DNA of 64,000 nt from Cyclaneusma minus (GCA_037179335.1 JAKZHN010000014.1:372001-436000); one strand, 5' to 3'. Positions 11,016 to 23,238 are shown, counted from the first letter of the stretch. Notes: generated from the letters alone by a model not told the origin. Translations and numbers: made by a program.

Positions 11016-14000
11016 ATGTCTCAGCCAACCCGCTCCAATTCCAAGTGAGTCAGCCCCTTTCATTGGCCACATCGCCATTAATTCATCCCCTCTTAGTCAC
11101 CCGTCACTGCTATGACGGAGAATTGCACACCACGCTGATCTCTGTGCCGCACTGCAAATAGAAACCACAAACGTTCCCGCTCCAACTTCTCTCTGCTGCG
11201 CCGCTCGCAGGTCCCCGCTCAGCCGACTAACCTCGCTCCGGACTCCCCCTCCTCTCCGGTCGGAAGCTCCAGACCTTCGATGAGCGAAAGAACTCCCTCG
11301 ACTGGCGCCATGTCGTCTTCACCCCCCAACCGTGCTCATATTTCCCGCCAGTCAACCGCGAACGCCTATGCGTCGAGTCCCGCAGCATCGACAAAGAACC
11401 ACAAGTCGAGTCCTTCCTTGGGCGGAGGAATGTCTATCGAGCAATCCGTGCGGAAGTTCCGCATCTTCGAAGCTTTGCGCAGCGGAGATACATCCGCCAT
11501 ATCCAAAGCCATTCGGGAATCTGCCGATGGAGCCCCCAGGAAGAGCATCAGCTCTTTGAGTGGAACCACCGCAGGCGGCCTGGAGGATACCACTATCCTA
11601 CACCTAGCAATCCAGTGCGCCGAGCAGCCAGTCATCGAATACGTGCTCTCGGAAGGTACGGGCATGATTGATGTGAACGCAAGAGACAAGGAGGGGAACA
11701 CGCCTTTGCATATTGCTGCCCAGCAGGGGAGAAGCCACATTGTGAGGCTGTTGCTGCAACAGAAGGATATCAATGACTGCTTGGCAAATTACCAAGGCAA
11801 ACTGCCTATCGATTTGGCGAGGACGCCGGACATATTTCAGCAGTTGCAGCTTTCAAGGTCTTTATTCGCCGACATCAAGATCAAGGAGGTGCAAGAATTG
11901 GTTGCTACGGGCGATTACAAAAGGCTTGGGGAGGTTTTAGACGAGCCAAGAGTGCAAACTGTGCTGGACGTTAACGGCGGAGAATTCGCATCGGACCCAA
12001 TAACTGTGCAAGCAGGAGGAACACTGTTGCACGAGGCGGCTCGCAAGAAGAATACTCAGCTCATCCAAGTCTTGCTGCTCCATGGCGCGGATCCATTTCG
12101 CCGTGATCGAAAGGGCAAGCTGCCGCAAGATGTCACCAAAGATGACACTACGAAAGCGATGCTCAAAAAGTCACCGGCGGCTGTGGCAGCTCAGCGAGGA
12201 ATACAGGAAAAGGCAGTTCTGGGTAATGCGTCCCAGCAGACCGCTGCAGCTCAGACAGCCCCTGGCGATGCCGTTGCTGGAAAAGAAGGCCGCGAGATGA
12301 AGGGTTATCTCAAGAAGTGGACAAACTACAGGAAAGGCTATCAGCTGCGATGGTTCGTGCTCGAGGATGGTGTGCTTAGCTATTATAAGCACCAGGACGA
12401 CGCTGGGTCTGCTTGCAGAGGAGCTATCAACATGCGAATTGCCAAACTCAGTATGGACCCGGCCGAAAAGACGAAATTCGAGATTCTCGGCAACAAGTCT
12501 TCCGTCAAGTACCACCTCAAGGCAAATCACGAGGTCGAAGCAAAGAGATGGTTTTGGGCTCTGAACAACTCCATCCAATGGACAAAAGATCAAGCCAAGG
12601 AAGAGGAGAGAGAGAGAGCCAAGGGCGCTGAGCTTCTGCGTCAAGCCAAAGCCGAGCAATCCGGAAAGCCTTCGTCGGGCGCTACCTCTATGTTAGATCT
12701 CGCTACAGACCCGGACGCTCGACGCAATAGCTACCAAAGCACCAAAATCATGCCACAAGTCACTCTGAGCAAAGCTAATAGCCAGCGGGTTGCCTTTGCA
12801 GGAAATAGTACAGCAGGCAGTGTTCTTGATGACGACGAGGGCACGTACGGCTCCTATGATCCCAGTTTTGGTGGTGACGCTAGTCGAGTTACAAGCATCA
12901 TGGGAGGACCCCCCATTGCGGAAGGAGATGGCGACGAAGATGAGGATGATTACGATGATGCTGATGGTAGCTCCCGCGAGGCACCAGCAAGCAAAGATGC
13001 ATTCCTAATCACAGCGCAATCTGCGAAACTACAGCTCGATATGATGACTCAGGTGCATGCTGCTCTCTTCGCAGAACAAACGAAAAAACCCGATTTGAAA
13101 ATCTCCGATTCGAATGTCTTGCAGGCTGTTGCTACTTTCGACGGTGCTCTACGCAGTCTGAAAGGTCTTGTTGGAGATCTGTTGAAAATCTCAAGGGATC
13201 GCGATGCTTATTGGCAGTATCGTCTGGACCGCGAGATAGACATGCGGAGAATGTGGGAGGATAGCATGGCGAAGGTTGCGCGTGAGCAGGAGGTCCTTGA
13301 GGCCAAGATGGGAGAGTCTGAAGAGAAGAGGAAAATGACCAAGCGCGCCCTGAAAGAAGTCATCAATTCGGGTACACGCCCGGCAAGCAGAGACGCAAGA
13401 CTTCTTGCCGCACCAGATGATACTGTCCAACTGGATGAGGAGGGCGTTGCTGCGTTGGGGTCGAACGACAAGCCACTGCTGCGGAAGAAGAGCGCCCTGC
13501 AGGAAATGGCATCACTTTCCGACTCCGACCCTGACGAGGATGACGAGGAGTTTTTCGATGCAGTTGACGCCGGCGAGGTCGAGGTAGCCCCAATGCCAGA
13601 ACCAGAACCAGAACAAAAATCCCCTCTAGACGAGAAGGACAAGCTTCCATCGGGCGGTAACGAGCTTGCCACAGTCGATATCAGCTCTTCCTTCAAAGGC
13701 TATGAAGACGGTATCAGGAAGAAGTTGAAGATGGATGCAGATGATAGGCCGAAAATATCTCTTTGGGTAGGTCTATTTCTGATTTACCTATGTTCATGCT
13801 TTGGCATTCCAGCTAACGCTGCTCGCAGGGTATTCTCAAATCTATGATTGGCAAAGACATGACCAAAATGACCCTTCCCGTCTCCTTCAACGAGCCCACT
13901 TCTCTACTATACCGCTGCGCTGAGGACATGGAGTATTCGGACCTCCTTGACATTGCCGCCGCTCGCCCCGACTCGACCGAACGAATGGTCTACGTTGCCG

Positions 14001-15040
14001 CCTTCGCTGCATCTGAATACGCTTCAACCATTGGTCGCGTCGCGAAGCCCTTCAACCCTTTGCTTGGTGAAACGTTCGAATATGTGCGACCTGACAAGAA
14101 CTACCGCTTCTTCATTGAGCAGGTTTCTCATCATCCTCCTGTTGGCGCTGCTTGGGCAGAGAGTCCGCACTGGACTTACTATGGCGAATCGGCTGTGAAA
14201 AGCAAGTTCTACGGCAAGTCGTTCGACATCAACCCGCTAGGAACTTGGTTTTTGAAGATCCGACCTACGAACGGCGATCCGGAAGAGACGTACACGTGGA
14301 AAAAGGTCACATCCAGTGTGATTGGAATCATCACGGGTTCGCCAACAGTCGACAACTACGGTCTAATGGAGGTCAAGAACTGGACAACGGGCGAGAATTG
14401 CCAGGTGGATTTCAAGCCACGTGGCTGGAAAGCTTCCAGCGCTTACAATATCAGTGGACGTGTGCTCGACAGCTCTGGCAAGCCACGTTTCTCGCTCGGT
14501 GGTAAATGGAGCAACAAAATCTACGCACGCCTCACGCCTGGCTATGAAGCTCCGGTCGATGAACCCTCCAAGAGTGAAGGTAAACGTCATCGGAGAAACA
14601 GCATCACGGACCCGAACCAGGCATTCCTGGTCTGGGAGGCGAATGAAAGGCCCGAAGGAATTCCGTTCAACCTAACCCCCTTTGCTGTTACGCTCAATGA
14701 CTTACCCGATCGTCTGAAGCCCATCTTGCCACCGACCGATAGTAGACTGCGTCCCGATCAGCGAGCGATGGAAGACGGCCGGTACGATGAAGCGGCGACC
14801 GAGAAGAACCGCGTCGAACAGGGCCAAAGGAAGCGCAGGAGGGCACGAGAGGAAAAGGGAGAGGAGTACACCCCGCGATGGTTTGTGCACGAGAAGGATC
14901 CACAGACTGGGGAGATGTACTGGAAGTTAGGTGGAGAGAAATCGGGCAGCGACTACTGGTCCGTGAGGGAGAAGGTGGTCAGGGGCGAGGCGACCTGGGA
15001 AAGATGCGAGGAGATTTTCGAGACACCGGGTGACGAATGA
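11016..15040 (+). CDS. Oxysterol-binding protein homologue with ANK, PH, FFAT and ORD
   Basis: A 1281-aa lipid-transfer protein of the long OSH1/OSH2 type. Exons 11016-11044, 11162-13766, 13829-15040. The 29-base first exon (MSQPTRSNSK) splices across a 117-nt intron into NHKRSRSNFSLLRRSQ, so the ATG at 11280 is internal. Domains: ankyrin repeats at about 150-330 (GNTPLHIAAQQGRSHIVRLL; GTLLHEAARKKNTQLIQVLL), PH at about 388-485 (GYLKKWTNYRKGYQLRWFVL), an FFAT-like VAP-binding motif DEEFFDAVDAGE near 800 within an acidic tract, and the sterol/PI4P-exchange ORD from about 878 with the signature EQVSHHPP near 973. It is expected at ER contact sites with the Golgi or plasma membrane, exchanging sterol and phosphoinositide. 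An acidic DEDEDDYDDAD stretch lies between PH and coiled coil. Confidence 0.95.
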
Positions 15041-16918
15041 GGTGTGTTTGTACGAGATTTCTTCTAATCTGGGGCATGGTTTTTTCCGGAGCTTAGCCGG
15101 GGCTGGGGTTATTCCAGGTGGCGGGCGTGCTTCTCGCAAAGTTGGGTGAAAGATTCGCATTGCGGGTTCTTTCCCCCCCTTTTCTTCGTTTTTAACATGG
15201 GCGCCTCTGTGGATATGAACACGTGTCACTGTGTATTTATGGTAATTGTGTGGTTGTGTGCAATATCTGACGCGTGTGAATATGAAGAGTTAGATGGCAT
15301 TGTGTGCTCATTATCATTCGAAACCTGATTTTTGGAATTGCATCTCGGATGTTGCCAAGTGCTAATCACTACGAGGCCGCAGAAGCCGATTGACGCCCAC
15401 ACACTGTACGTCCAACGTTTCAGCTCTGTAACCGTCATCCGGTCTATTCTCCTCCGTTCCGCTTCGGGTGGTCACCACGAAACGGCCTATGGGCTAAGTC
15501 AGCCAAATGACTTAGGGACGCGGCAAGACATGATACATCATGCTGTCAAGCCTGCCTACAAATGAAATGTGTCAGTTGGGCGTCATGTGACATATCACAA
15601 GCCACAATCACTTTACTGACCCAGTCCCTTGGGTCAACATTATCTAAAGGGGTGTGGGGAAGAGCAGATCACCGGCAAATAATGAGTCCCTTCAGCCCCA
15701 GGATGAGCGGGAGTGTGCGGGTAATAGGCTGTATATGCCGGAAGAATTAATGAGCAATGATCTTTTTGACAGGTCGAAGGCGGCACGGACAGATGGGTCA
15801 CTTGCCATGTGAGCCGTCCCAAGTATATTATTTAGAATTACATTTGAAATTCTAAACTTGGGGGAGACGCACTGGCATTTGATGGTTAGATATCAGTGAC
15901 GGTGTTGAAGGTATGACAATCCTATTCTCGGACGCCAGCAAATGTCTCTAGTCTCTGCCTTCAAGTTGTCTCTGCCCGGCTGGGTCGCTCCTAACCATTG
16001 AGATTGATTACCTATGTTTTAGCAGAAGCAAATTATCATATCACAAAATATGGAGTCGAAAGTGGGACGAAAAGCTCTTCTATTTCCCCATTCCACATTC
16101 AGGATTCTCCGTAACCGAAAATACAAATGTCGACTTTTTAAGAGGGCAAGATATCATTGAAAATAGCAGTGCTTTTCAATAAATAAGACCTAGAACCAAT
16201 TGGGGAAATCGAGGAATTAGTCAAACTTGGAATATGCAGCATATGAAGCAGAGACTTATATTAGAGCCCTTATTCTTCCCCCGTGTCGACTATAGTTCTC
16301 CCCAGATATATTCTATCAGGTTGTTCCCGCAATAGTTTTGAAACAATTGCATGGTGGGGACAGTCTCCACCAATGAATGGCACAACAAGTTTGGCGCTGT
16401 TCAACTCACATTTGCATCAAGCCCCTCAGCTTCCTTGTACAGAACTCACGGAAACATAAGCACTAGTACCCGACTTCATATAATTCAAAGCCTGGTATCC
16501 CGACGATCGAGCTTGGCTTCGGAGGAGGATCCGGGTGCGGTGGTAAACCCATGAACTACGCATGAACTACGGCTCATAGCCTCCTTTACAATTTGGCACA
16601 ATGGACCCCGCCTGCTCAGGCTATACGAAGTCAACATCTTGAGAAAATGACAAGAGCAAGGAGCTGAAGACTTGCTTCGGGTGAAGAGGGCCATTCCGTC
16701 ATTTGGACCACACGTATTCAGACGACTTCAGAGGGAGGTACTATAAGATAACACATTACTTTCTTGTACAACGACTATGCTCGTGTATAAGTAGTCGACT
16801 GCCGGCCTGGGCTACTGCTACTCTTCCTACTTCTTCAGGTCGACATTCTCTGATCTCTGTATATCCTTGACACCCTTTGCCATTATCCATAATTATCTCT
16901 TCGAGATATACCTTCACG
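15041..16918. other. Gene-free region of 1.9 kb
   Basis: No supported coding sequence. From about 15.8 kb the DNA is more AT-rich. A hairpin-forming palindrome sits at 15831-15856 (arms TTTAGAATT and AATTCTAAA, 8-base loop). The last 130 bases carry the promoter of the GH5 gene. Confidence 0.45.
16786..16793 (+). promoter_or_regulatory. TATA box of the GH5 gene
   Basis: TATAAGTA, 133 bp upstream of the ATG at 16919, a usual spacing for a strongly regulated fungal secreted-enzyme gene. No other element identified with confidence. Confidence 0.45.
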
Positions 16919-18511
16919 ATGAGGCTCAACAACCTGCTGGTGGCCGGCGCTGCATTAGCAGCAGCAGTGGCGGCTCCAAGCAAGATCGAGAAGCGTGTCA
17001 GCAACTTCCAGTACGTCGTCTCTTGCTCTTCTTTCTCTTTATCTCTCTTTCAGAAAAAAAAATGGGGGAAGATCCTGACATCTCGGGGAAACAGATGGTT
17101 TGGAGTCGACGAGAGCGGCGGAGAATTCGGTTCGGGAAATCTCCCTGGAACATTAGGAACAGACTACACCTGGCCAGTCGACTCCACAATTGATACCCTC
17201 ACCTCGAAAGGTCTCAACATCTTCCGCATCCCCTTCCTCATGGAACGAGCAGTCCCCAGCCAGATGACCGGCAGCATTAACAACACGTACTTCTCGGGAC
17301 TCAGCACCATTGTCAACTATATCACCAACACCAAAGGCGCCTATGCCATCGTCGACGCCCAGAACTTCGGACGGTACTATGGGAACATCTTCACCAGCAC
17401 GAGTGATTTCCAAACTTTCTGGAAGACAATTGCGACCCAGTTCGCGTCGAACAGCAAGGTGATTTTCGATTGCAACAATGAGTTTCATGACGAGCCGAGC
17501 AACTCGATCGTGGAGCAGTTGAATCAGGTGTGTATTTGAATGTTCTACATTGTCCGAACAAAGTTTTCGTACAGCTTCATTTGAGAACCTAAAGTATAGT
17601 TTATTTGATACTTCCCTGAACTATTTCCCGTATGTATCGAGAGGTTGCTCAACTTGGTCACCATCCTCTGGGATATCCCTAATTGCTTCGGTTGTTCCAA
17701 ACTATTCGGGTTTTTCTCAATTGTCTTATTTACTCCTGACCACCTGTTTCATTTCTAATCACTCGGGTTATTACTGGTGTTTTTATCTTATTCATCATTA
17801 CTGATCACTGTCACGTGGCTCGTTCTCAATAAGATTCAATATTCCCGGTCTTCTCGTGGACTCATCTTTCGTCCCACTATGGTATCTCAATTTTCTAATT
17901 ATATTTTTAGGCATGTATTAATGGTGTTCGTGCCGCTGGAGCCACCTCGCAATACATATTTGTCGAAGGGACATCTTACACCGGAGCATGGACTTGGTTC
18001 GTCGTTCCCCCTTACCCCTATTCCCCTTTCCACCACTAAGCATTTTTCCACACACAGGGTATCCTCCGGCAACTCTGACGTGATGGGCTCTCTCACCGAT
18101 CCGCAGAACAAGATTATTTACGAAATGCACCAATACCTCGACAGTGACGGCTCTGGAACATCCGAAACTTGCGTCAACTCGACCATCGGCAGCTCGCGCC
18201 TCCAAGCCGCTACCGCCTGGCTCAAAGCTAATAACAAGAAAGGAGTACTTGGAGAATTTGCAGGCGGTAGCAATACCGTGTGTGAGGAGGCTGTTGTCGA
18301 CATGGTCAAGTATATGGTGGCAAATAAGGATGTTTGGACCGGTGGGCTGTAAGTCACCCATTTCTCAAGCACCACCTTTATAACCTTCAAACTAACTCAA
18401 ACGAGCATGTGGGGGGGTGGTCCGTGGTGGGGCACCTATATCTTCTCAATGGAGCCTCCAAGCGGTACAAGTTACGTGAATATGTTGCCGTTGGTGTTGC
18501 CGTACATTTGA
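16919..18511 (+). CDS. Secreted GH5 endo-beta-1,4-glucanase (cellulase)
   Basis: A 335-aa secreted cellulase of glycoside hydrolase family 5 (fungal GH5_5 type). Exons 16919-17010, 17095-17527, 17911-17996, 18058-18348, 18406-18511. Signal peptide MRLNNLLVAGAALAAAVAAP, then a Lys-Arg (EKR) site that a Kex2 protease could cut. Mature start WFGVDESGGEFG; acid/base Glu160 in NNEFHDE; nucleophile Glu270 in LGEFAGG; IYEMHQYLDSDGSGT and the Trp-rich GGGPWWGTYIFSMEPPSG near the end. There is no cellulose-binding module or linker. Intron 2 is 383 nt, far longer than its 57-84 nt neighbours, and contains repeat array B. Intron 3 uses donor GTTCGT. Role: internal cleavage of cellulose or related glucans outside the cell. 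Confidence 0.93.
17659..17774 (+). repeat. Degenerate ~19-bp tandem repeat, array B (inside GH5 intron 2)
   Basis: Six adjacent units of 18-21 bp: CACCATCCTCTGGGATATCC(C), TAATTGCTTCGGTTGTTCC, AAACTATTCGGGTTTTTCTC, AATTGTCTTATTTACTCC, TGACCACCTGTTTCATTTC, TAATCACTCGGGTTATTAC. The third is close to AAACTATTCAGGGTACTTCC in array A. The array explains at least part of the unusual length of this intron. Confidence 0.5.
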
Positions 18512-18869
18512 GGTCAAAAGAGGAAATGCATATACAGTGAGGGAGGGGGAAAACCGAGCTTTAAGAGCATTACCGTGATCTAAGGCCAATTTCAATCATG
18601 TCCATATATTATTTGAGTATAACGAGCCTTGTATTCATGTTGGGGGTGGCAAGTGGCGTCGTTAAACAACATTTAGTGGTGTCGATACATCAGAAGCCCG
18701 CAACATAGCGCGTAAAGCAGAACGCGCTTGTCCGCGTCCTGTGTTTGACGCCGGACTGGACGGTTTCTCTCAAGTCCAAGTCGAAAAGTTGCTCACAAGT
18801 CACAAATCTCCATGCTCATATAATCAGATTATCAGAGCCACCCAGCAATGCTGGCCGGCCAAATCCAAC
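18512..18869. other. Intergenic region
   Basis: About 360 bp between the GH5 stop and the MGS1 start. No feature seen beyond the expected 3' end and promoter. Confidence 0.4.
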
Positions 18870-20557
18870 ATGGTTGCATGTCCCATCTGCGGCAAGTCCG
18901 TGAAACCCAGCCTCATCAATGACCACATCGACTCGGCCTGCGAGAAATTCATCGACACCGGCAGTCCATCCCTGACCCAGCAAAACCCTCCGGCGGCTAC
19001 CCAACCGGCCCCGAGGAACAGCGTCGCCAGCTTCTTCCAAACCCCTTCCGCCAGGCGAGCAAGCTCTCAGATCACGCCGAAGCCAGATTCGTCGGCGCCC
19101 CCTCGCAATATCCACACCAGAGATGCGCCAATTGTGACGCCCGTACCATCGACACGGAAGAGGTCAATTGAGGATGAGGCGCAGACGCCGGCGGAACAGC
19201 CTGTGGCGAAGAAGCCAAAGACAAGTGCCCTCGAAAAGGCAGCGCCGTTGGCAGAGCGTATGCGACCAAAGTCTTTCGATGATGTTTATGGGCAAGAGTT
19301 GGTAGGTCCTCAGGGTGTCTTGCGAGGCTTGATTGAACAGGATAGGGTACCTTCCATGATACTATGGGGAGCTTCGGGCACTGGGAAAACAACGATTGCT
19401 CGGTGCATAGCTTCGATGGTTGGTAGCCGCTTTGTGGAGATCAACGCTTCTTCGACAGGCGTCCCTGAAGTCAAGAAGATATTCGCACAATCAGCTTCAG
19501 AGCTGGGACTGACTGGGCGGAAAACCATCATTTTTTGTGACGAGGTATGGCTACTTCCACCAAATCAGGACAAAGTTACGACGTTCTGACTGTTGAACAG
19601 ATACATCGCTTTTCTAAGAGCCAACAAGATGTATTTCTAGGCCCCGTTGAGTCGGGTCAGATCACTTTGATCGGCTCCACGACCGAAAACCCCAGCTTCA
19701 AGGTCGTAAGCGCACTATTATCGCGGTGCCGGACCTTCACTTTACAGAAGTTGACCGAGCAAGACGTATGCCAGATTCTACAGCGAGCTCTGGAGCGTGA
19801 AGGCCCAAACTACAATTCCACAGAGCTCGTGGATCAAGATCTCATAGCATACCTCTCAGCCTTCGCCGACGGCGACGCCCGTACAGCGCTGAACCTCCTC
19901 GAACTGGCCATGGGTCTATCCAGCCAGCCCGACATGACGACTGAAAAGCTCAAAAGCTCACTGACCAAGACACTCGTCTACGACCGCGCCGGGGATCAAC
20001 ACTATGACACTATCTCGGCTTTCCACAAAGCCGTGCGTGGCAGTGACCCCGATGCCGCCCTCTACTACTTAGCCCGCATGCTTCAGTCTGGTGAAGACCC
20101 TCTCTTCATCGCGCGCCGCATGGTTGTGATCGCCTCGGAAGACGTCGGACTAGCTGACAACACTATGCTCTCTCTCGCCACATCCACCTACACAGCGGCC
20201 GAAAAAATTGGCATGCCAGAATGCCGCATCAATCTCGGCCACTGCTGCGTAGCACTATGTCTCGCACCGAAAAGCACGCGTGCTTATCGAGGTCTTAATA
20301 ATGCGTATGCAGCTCTAAGAGAACCGGGTGTTGCGGCGCTGCCGATTCCAGTGCATTTGAGAAACGCACCGACGAAGTTGATGAAGGAAATGGGTTATGG
20401 GGCGGAGTATAAGTACAATCCCAACTACAAGGAGGGGCGCGTAGTTCAAGAGTACTTGCCAGAACAGCTGAAGGATAGGCGATTTCTGGAGAATAGAGAT
20501 CTAGGGACGGAGATTGATCCGGGAGCTTGGCCGGAAACTTCGAAGCCGGGGGCATGA
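18870..20557 (+). CDS. MGS1: AAA ATPase MGS1/WRNIP1, DNA replication-repair factor
   Basis: A 543-aa clamp-loader-like ATPase. Exons 18870-19544 and 19601-20557; the 56-nt intron (GTATGG/AACAG) lies inside Walker B and restores CDEIHRFSKSQQDVFLGPVE. N-terminal Rad18-type UBZ4 zinc finger: CPIC at 4-7 with the paired His and Cys in INDHIDSAC. A basic linker (TRKRSIEDE; AKKPKT) looks like a nuclear localisation signal. Walker A is GASGTGKT at about 167-174; sensor region STTENPSFKV; the C-terminal MgsA-type domain includes DPDAALYYLARM and RRMVVIASEDVGLA. The family maintains genome stability at stalled forks by binding ubiquitinated PCNA. ATG 18870 is chosen because the zinc finger follows at once; a longer upstream frame adds unconserved sequence. 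Confidence 0.95.
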
Positions 20558-21317
20558 CTTTGGATGGATGTGGGCGTTTTATTAAGCTACTCGGTATGTA
20601 TTTATGCATCGCGTAGGCGTTGGGGGGCTTGAAAACAATGGTCAATGTCAACCGATGGATATCGTACAGGAATGGAATACTGTTGATCCTATTAGGAGAT
20701 TTCTTGCAGCACCACCCCCTGCCCGCCTGTTATAGGCTAGAGAACAAGTAACCTTCGCATACCTAACTGCTCTTATGGCATATCAGCTCCCGTTAGCTAT
20801 CTTTCCTAAATCAAGCACCCTCGTCCCTCCCAGGGATATTCCTAAATACTGAAGGGGGTTTCAGACATTTTTCGCTGAACTGTAAGCTCTTGGCGCCCCT
20901 TTTCCCAGCATAGCCATATCCCCCTGACTTAATCGCCACTGCCTAGTACCACACCACTACCAGCCCTCGCCCCCACGAACGCGTTTTTACAACCTCGCCC
21001 AAGTTCCGACACCCTTGCACACGCAGACGGCAGGTAACAGGCGCGCCGCATCCATCACCAATCAGATCTCAGCACCCCCGCCCTCAAGCTATGTCCCCTT
21101 CCTCTCAAGCTCTTTCGTTGCATCCTCCCGCCACATATCGGATGCAAGTTTGGTCATTAGTTGATGCGCAGCGCGCTGGAGGTGTGTCTCGGATCTAGAC
21201 GGTGCGACCGTCTTCTAATCCAAGGATCCAATTTATGCTCCCATCTCGCAGACTTGCACCTGTTTCCGCCACCGAAGCCAACTTCATCAACCGCCAAAAA
21301 TCCACCTCCCCTGAACT
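20558..21317. other. Intergenic region
   Basis: About 760 bp upstream of the APH-like gene, C-rich near 20.9-21.1 kb. No supported gene or repeat. Confidence 0.4.
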
Positions 21318-22169
21318 ATGGCGGAAGACACGGATGAGCCGCAAGATATATGGAAGGTGGAGACCGGCACCACGAAACGTGTTCCAGCGCTTAGGCAGTT
21401 TTGCTACGAGTGGACTCCAACGACCTTCACCAAGATCCTGTTCCCTCGCGAGTTATGCCCAAGAGGCAATAGGCGCTGGGCGCGCGAACGCATCATGAAT
21501 GAAGCCACCGCCCTCAAGCTCGTCGGTCAGTACACGAACATCCCAGTTCCCGATCTCATCAGCGTAGGAGACAACGAAGATGGCAGCTTCTACGTGAAAA
21601 CGAGCTTCATTCCCAACCCTGTTGAGGTCGTGTCTATTCCCTTGTCATGCTCCCACGCTTCTGAGGCCTTCTGGGGCAAACCCTCCAAGAACCCCGTTCC
21701 GAGCAAATATCAGTGGCAGGTCTGGACGTGCGAATCCTGCAAAAACCAAGCCGAGAAAAACGCCGATGACTTTATCAGGGACGTGGTTCTCCCTGAACTC
21801 AAGAAAATCCCTAAGGAGTGCAATATGGGACTCAACGGCACCGTCATCCCGCCTCCGTTCGTGTGCCAATTCGATGAACGTCCACACTGGCCGGTCAAGA
21901 CTTCCACGGAGCCAGTCTTTTCATTCTTACATGGCGATCTGGGACCAAACAACATCTTGTGTGACAGAGAAACGTTGCAGCCCGTCGCAGTTATTGATTG
22001 GGAGTACGCAGGCTACTATCCCGAAATTTGCACATCTAAAGCTTACGCGACGGGTTACAAGGATGCTTATTACAAGATGTTTGGCCAACTTGACGGCCCG
22101 AATGACGGCCATTCAGGCAATATAGGGAATGATGGCCTATTTCAGTACATTCGCGCCCTAACAGAATGA
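21318..22169 (+). CDS. APH-fold (aminoglycoside phosphotransferase-like) kinase-like protein
   Basis: A single-exon 283-aa protein of the large fungal APH/choline-kinase-like family. The catalytic loop is H205-G-D-L-G-P-N-N212 (pattern HGDxxxxN), followed by the metal-binding region VIDWEYAGYYP, so the catalytic core looks intact. An N-terminal TALKLVGQYTNIPVPDLISV helix-strand region is typical of the family. The ATG at 21318 begins the conserved part. Substrates of the fungal members are generally unknown; the name does not imply antibiotic resistance. No intron and no signal peptide. Confidence 0.82.
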   Translation: MAEDTDEPQDIWKVETGTTKRVPALRQFCYEWTPTTFTKILFPRELCPRGNRRWARERIMNEATALKLVGQYTNIPVPDLISVGDNEDGSFYVKTSFIPNPVEVVSIPLSCSHASEAFWGKPSKNPVPSKYQWQVWTCESCKNQAEKNADDFIRDVVLPELKKIPKECNMGLNGTVIPPPFVCQFDERPHWPVKTSTEPVFSFLHGDLGPNNILCDRETLQPVAVIDWEYAGYYPEICTSKAYATGYKDAYYKMFGQLDGPNDGHSGNIGNDGLFQYIRALTE

Positions 22170-22935
22170 GGCTATGATGGATGTCTGGCTTTGAGGGCTC
22201 GTAAAGCTGTGGTGTGCTGCTTTCATAGATAGGCTTGAAAACATGGCTACTCAAATTCGGATTTTGGTAAAATTTCTCGATGAGCTAATGTAAGACTTCT
22301 TGTCATTGAGGCTTCAGCCATACCTTATATTAGCGCAAAACAGTGAAATGGTTAGCGCTATATCACATGTGGACCTTGCATAGGTAATTACGATAGTCGG
22401 GAGTTACATTGCCAAAGAAATCCTATACTATAGTGAATGATGAGAGAAGTAGCTCTTATCCGCGCGCTTCACATTGACAGGTACCTATACATCACAACTA
22501 ATTCGATCCAGTTGCAGAATAGTCAGGATCAAGAGCCAAAAACCGAAACTTGTCCAAGCCTTTCTCAAACTTCTTGCCCTTGGGAACCCATCAGCATCTC
22601 AGAACGCGCCATTCAAATTCGCCGAATAGAAACCGTGTCGAGACAAATCGAAGTAAAGATCAAGTGTGTTGGAAGAGACGCTGTGCAGGAATGCTGGGGA
22701 GGAGTTGTATAGACGACTCCGAGAGAATGTGTTGTCGATAGACTGCTGAGAGACAGAGCGTTGCCAAATCGAGGGCTAAGAGAACGTGGCATCAATGCTT
22801 TTTGTCGTGGGCAAGCGTATGTGAGGAAACCTTCTGCTCCAGTCGATGATATTGAACAGAGCAACGGAGTAGTAACCGATACTCAGCGGCTGAAAGACGA
22901 GGGGAAGTATTGGTTGTCCGCACAAGACCATTCTT
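22170..22935. other. Intergenic region
   Basis: About 770 bp downstream of the APH-like gene, AT-rich in its first half. I see no supported gene. Confidence 0.4.
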
Positions 22936-23106
22936 TCACTTGGAGGGTCCAGGTTGGACTATAATCGCATCCTCTGGAAGTGGCTTCTTGCATTTGCAGT
23001 CGGCATCAGCGCACTTCGATTGAATGTCTTTCTTGCACTTCGGGCATTTCTGGGAGGACATTTCGACAGGCAGCTCATCGCAATGCTGACAACGTCCAAG
23101 AACCAT
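22936..23106 (-). CDS. Possible small cysteine-rich zinc-ribbon-like protein, 56 aa
   Basis: An uninterrupted ATG-to-TGA frame on the minus strand. It starts MVLGRCQHCDELPVEMSSQ and has Cys at 6, 9, 21, 24, 32, 37 and 39: a C-x2-C (RCQHCDE), a second C-x2-C (KCPKCKK) and a third cluster C-x4-C-x-C (KCADADCKCKK), then a Pro-rich tail ending GPSK. Paired C-x2-C knuckles suggest zinc binding. There is no signal peptide, so it is not a typical secreted effector. A TATATATA sequence lies about 135 bp upstream on the same strand. I do not recognise a named family. Sequence regularity supports coding, but it is short and unconfirmed. Confidence 0.55.
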   Translation of the reverse strand: MVLGRCQHCDELPVEMSSQKCPKCKKDIQSKCADADCKCKKPLPEDAIIVQPGPSK

Positions 23107-23238
23107 GTTGGCTCTATGTGAGGTTCTCTGATTCTTTAATGATGGGAGTTGGTGCTGTTCGGTAGGTAGATAACAAGTACCAGTGAGAAGGTTAGGAGAT
23201 TTGGTTTAGAACATCGTCTCGTCCGAGGCAGCCCACAG

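Noticed and set aside
11280..11282. ATG at 11280 as the OSH start
   Set aside because: The frame continues upstream without stop to a good acceptor at 11161, and a 29-base exon with ATG 11016 fits the reading frame and sequence character.
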